Shown: positions 59,701 through 64,000 of the stretch, one piece after another
Layout: every line of letters begins with the position of its first letter
Numbering within the stretch: position 1 is the first letter of the stretch
NCBI GenBank assembly: GCA_035610365.1
Contig: CM069439.1
Location: forward strand, 868,001 to 932,000
DNA from: Aquatica leii
Lineage: Eukaryota > Arthropoda > Insecta > Coleoptera > Lampyridae
Length of the DNA stretch: 64,000 bases
Direction: 5' to 3'
Position numbers and translations under genes: made by a program
The notes under the pieces: generated by a model
The model's database searches: none
What the model saw: only the letters and a program-made list of their open reading frames with translations
Told to the model about the DNA's origin: nothing

Positions 59701-62700
59701 TTAGTATCTCTCTAATTGACATTTCAGAAAAACCTCGTTCAAGTCGTCTTGATATTATCTTTTCAGATGTTAACTGCACATTTCTAGGAATTCTCGACTT
59801 CATTATTGTACCAGTGACCGTGATTTTGTTCTCAAACATGTGTTCCAGTAGAGGTATTCTGAAATATCTGTTAATGAAAATATGTGTACTTTCTTTTAAG
59901 GTTTAAAAAAATCTGATAACGGCTGAAGAGTCAATCTCTAGATTTATTGATTTTTGGTAACATCAAATATCTCTACTATCGATAACAACTTTTAAATTAG
60001 TCCTGATTAAAAAAAGCTATCTCTAGTTAGTTATTGCAGTAGCGATGACATTAACTTTTAATGTTAAGTTCATTGGTTTTCCTTTTTTTTCTAAAAATTT
60101 TTGATTAGTAAACAATTCATTATCCAAATACATTTTTAAGTAGTCTTTTCTCTCACGTCGGGTTCGATATCGTTAAAATCTTTTGAAATTCGAATTCGAA
60201 TTTATAGCACTTTAATCGATCAGTCGCAAGTACTTGTTCGGCGAGTACTTTTTATCAAACCACACTGAGACATTGAAATCGTCTTTTCTATTAACAACGC
60301 ACACTCTAACAAGTGACAATTTTTCAGATCAATTTAGAGTTACCTGGTAAACACCCACTAAACCAAGAATTGTCAATACACTTTAAGTCGATTGGAAAAG
60401 GTTTTAGTTTTTGAGTAAGTCAACTTTTTTTAGCAACTTTAATTTTCTCCTTAAAAACCGTTTTCTAATGGTTCTAGACGGTATTCTGTAAATATTTGTG
60501 GTGTTATTTAGTTTTGTTTCTTTACATCTATTTCTTGCGGAAGAAGATGCACATAATTTCTTCTGTCACATTTTTTAAGCATATCTATAAAAAAAATAAT
60601 AGTAAAAATTGTTTTTTACAAAGTCTGATTTCACTTTTACAAGCAAGGCGTTTTGTAACGCCTAATGTTAAATATGACAACATAAAGTTCGTGAGAAAGG
60701 AAAGGTAAATTCTCAAATTGCAAGTGAATCTCACGTAAAGTTTATAGAAAACATGTTTATTTAGTACTTACTGGTTGGAAAAAAATTAGATCCATTTTTT
60801 AGATATAACTCACAAGTGACTTAACTACATTCAAAGATGATTTATACGTATAGCTTATACACACTGAAAACAAAAACATATACCACTGTTTTGAGTTTTG
60901 TTTAATCAGTTTGATTTATAACTAACTTAGAAATTTATTTGCTAGAATTTTGAAAAACAAATTATTGATGAGTGTAACAGGAAATCATCGATTTGTTTTT
61001 AACAATAATTTTTAAATTTTGTCGCCAGATGTGTAGTCTGCAATGTATTTGACATATTTTTAATGTAAATATGTATCAAAACGCTTTTTTTACTAGAATA
61101 CAGTTTTAGAAATAAAATTTGTAACTTTTGTATCTTTTTTTAATTTTCAATATTAGCTTTGTTTGGATTAACTGCTTTATAGAAAAAGTACATTAAAAAA
61201 ACAAGAATTATTTATTTTTTTAGTAGAAATCTAGTGATTTGCTAATAAATCTTTGAACGTTACGTTAGTGAACATTTATTAGATGTTGGAGAGACGTATA
61301 TGTCGAGGATTTTAAATATTTAAAAAAACAGTGTAATCGAGTTGAGTCAATGTTGAATGCATATTTATTTATTACATAAAAATTAAGTCATTACCAAGTT
61401 TGGATAGGGTAAATAAAAGCTAGAAGGTATTAGATCGATAATTGTGTGCATACAACACAATTTTAATTATATAATTTATAACGCACGCACGTAATTACGC
61501 ATTCACGAATTTATTTTAAAACAACGAGAAATTGTGCAATTTATTTATCTAATGCTTGCGTAACATTTATTAAGGCCGCAGCAAAGTAGCCAATAATAAA
61601 TGTACTAATGTAAGCATAAAGCAATTACGTAATAACACGGACAAGGGACCTAGAAAAATTCATTTTCCCAGAAAGTGTTTTTTATAACCTAGTAAATTCT
61701 CAGAGGAAATTCTATCCTATTTTTAAAGCGTTCAGCATCACATAGTCGATAATTTTTGTTGAAGTATTTTGATGTTGGTGTATTTACAACGCAGTCGTAA
61801 TTTTTATATCACTTTGCACCTACTTGTGGTACAAGATATTACTTTACCAACAAAATTGTTGGAAGACTTTAATGAATCTTTACTAAACAAGGAAATTCAA
61901 TATTTACTGAACAACTTTTCCAGCATTTTAAGCACTTGAAAATAACACGAAAAGTTTTCCTAAGCATTAATGAAAGTTCCTCAATTTTTTTCTTTAAAAT
62001 AATTAAAAATATTAATATAAAAATGGATAGTTTATTATTAATATTTATTTCCGTATTATTTGTGTAAATAGAGTTTAGTTCTTGAACATATTTAGTGAAT
62101 GTTGCTTTTTTATTTAAAAGTATCAAGCCTAAAACTTACTGTTTATGTTTCAGCATTATATGTTTTAGATAGATATAGGACCGCGTCTTTGTTTAAAACA
62201 TATTGTTGCTACCGTTTCGCTTCGGAGCTTGCAATAAGCCTGACGACCGCAAAGATAATTGGCTTTCAAAGGGAGTAGAAACGAGAATTAAATTTAGGCA
62301 TACATTAATTATACGTTCTTGATCAAGCGGTTTAGAAATTTTTTAAATAAAAATGTAGCGTTTGTTGGCCACTTTGCTTCTATTAAATGTTGCTGAAAAC
62401 GTAGGAATTAAACATTGGAATCTATACATGAATTGTCAATTATTGGTTTACTGTGTTTAATACACAACTTTTAACTTAATAATGCAACAAGATTGTTGTA
62501 TTACTTTAAATTTGTTATTAGAATAAAAATGTCACGGAATAAATGCAAATACGAATAAATTTATTAAAAAATAATTTTTGCTAAATACTCTATTAAGTTT
62601 ATTTTCACTAAATTTATAATTACTTTAATGTGTAAACAATTCGTTGTTTTGCAGTATTAAAGTATTCGTTTTGTTTATCGCGCTGTCGACTACTTTGAAA

Positions 62701-64000
62701 ACACTGAGCTACAAAGATTTAGATCTTAGCTTTAGTATTTTTCATAATTTAATTACATATTCCTTCATGAATATTAATTAGCGTATGAAACATGAAACTA
62801 CCCATAATTAGGTTTTGCTACAGTAAAATAAAATAAGTTTTGTTTGTGGAGAACGTTTCATTATATTTTTTATATAAATAAGACGTATAGCAAAGAAGAA
62901 ATTCTGCATAGTTAGAATATACGTAGGTAAACTTGTATTTAATTACACTTAATATTATTAGACTATAAACAAATTTTCATTTTTTTATCTAGTTTTTTCA
63001 CTCAGATTTAATTGATTTATGTAAACGATTAATCGGACAACAATCATTTTTATGATTTGTTTGGTGTCTTAAATTTTAGTTATTAAAGACTTACCCTACT
63101 GTTATCTTTAAAAGAGGATATTAATATTTCGTCTATAAATTAATACAACATTAATTTTGTAACTTTTCTGACACAACCGCTATAACTTTATTGAAATATG
63201 GTTAGGGCTAGCTTAATCCAAGGGAGACTTGAGCGTCAGTTGTATGATAATTGATGATATATTTCTCAACAAGAAATATTTATTACATTTTCCACAAATT
63301 AATATAACATCAACTACTTTACAAAATTACTGTTAAAATAATTTAAGTGATGACATGCAAATGACAAGATAATCTTTGCAATAAAATAACAGAAAAAAAA
63401 TTAAAGTTGTAATTAAGTAGTACAATTCAGCTGCATTATTGAGGACGTTTTAATGTATGGGCGTAACTGGTGCCCGTCAAGGGGTAATAAACCGTGATAA
63501 ATGATGTAAACCTCAGTAAAAGGGGCCGAAAGTAATACATGAAAAAGTAAAAGAAAATTAACTTGTAAAACATTTTTAACGTAATTATAAATAAACGTAT
63601 TTGTGATGCAGAAAGTGATAATTGTTACTGTGTACAAGTGTGAATGGTTGAAGACTTACTGTAAAGCGAAACAAAATACCGTTAGGGTTGGAAAACTAAG
63701 GGTAACATGAAAACATTCTATATAATGTACTATTCAGACCATTAGAATACTATGTTATAGTCACCCTTTACATCGCGTCCCTAATCTAAATTTGTTTCAT
63801 TGCAATTAAGCCATTTGGCAATGTGATCCTTATTTTAATCAAGCTGCCTTAATCCACGATGTTTAAATATTTGCCGATTATTTTTAACACACAAAAGTAT
63901 CAACATTTGTTTGCAAAATTACAAATATAAAATCATTTTATACAGTGCGAAATAAAGGGGTACGAGGGGCTCATTAATATTACTTTATCTTTGTATACAC
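56713..64000. other. 7.3 kb without recognisable genes
   Basis: AT-rich. Contains a short (GATA)n run at 58551-58564. The frames at 59630-59839, 60496-60708, 61869-62126 and 63413-63637 show no motif I can defend. A slightly GC-richer patch lies at 62180-62290. Confidence 0.45.

Noticed and set aside
59630-59839. 69-codon minus frame with a vague helix-turn-helix look
   Set aside because: No other transposase block is found on either side. The resemblance is too loose to call.
1-64000. tRNA or rRNA genes
   Set aside because: No T-loop/B-box pattern with a matching A-box or rRNA-like block was seen by eye on either strand. A tRNAscan run would settle it.

Overview
This window looks like an AT-rich arthropod (most likely insect) nuclear contig. 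The host group cannot be fixed from the sequence. The evidence is spliceosomal-type introns, no bacterial operons, and a dense mix of decayed transposable elements of families typical of insect genomes. I found no intact protein-coding gene, no tRNA or rRNA gene and no CRISPR array. Almost every recognisable coding stretch is a broken piece of a mobile element, with frameshifts and in-frame stops.

Layout from left to right. The first 15 kb holds a Penelope-like GIY-YIG endonuclease end (0.1-0.4 kb), an RTE-type reverse transcriptase (6.1-7.6 kb, minus), a Tc1-like transposase (7.6-8.3 kb, minus), two inverted copies of one dispersed repeat (2.8-3.3 kb and 10.1-10.6 kb), and a TIR family with a 142-bp MITE (12.1 kb) and a 2.7-kb relative (12.4-15.1 kb). 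From 19.5 to 21.9 kb lies the most interesting object: a decayed, intron-containing minus-strand gene with a C2H2 finger, all the landmarks of a tyrosine-recombinase catalytic domain, and a Myb/SANT-like tail. It resembles a Crypton-type element or a gene derived from one. Next come a near-perfect 330-bp GC-rich palindrome (22.8-23.1 kb) and a nearly full-length CR1/Jockey-group non-LTR retrotransposon (23.4-28.0 kb, minus).

From 28 to 42 kb there are decayed copies of two multi-copy insect 'hypothetical protein' families (29.4-30.0 kb minus; 40.2-41.3 kb plus), an IS630/Tc1/mariner transposase with an unusual domain between its second and third catalytic acids (31.2-32.6 kb), a pogo/Tigger transposase (32.9-34.0 kb, minus), pogo-type MITE pieces, a Ty3/gypsy gag-pol remnant (38.7-39.9 kb) and a 174-bp foldback element (41.6 kb). 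From 46 to 50 kb lie a hAT dimerisation fragment and a piggyBac transposase whose reading path is interrupted by a BEL/Pao integrase fragment. From 54.4 to 56.7 kb a DUF4817-type mariner-like transposase is followed by about six tandem copies of a 150-180 bp repeat.

The only hints of host genes are a CpG-rich, GC-rich island with splice-donor signals (52.07-52.41 kb, plus) and a weaker exon-intron signal at 43.1-43.4 kb (minus). The long stretches between (notably 15-19 kb, 34-38 kb, 42-46 kb, 50-54 kb and 57-64 kb) show no coding signal I can support and read as intergenic or intronic DNA.
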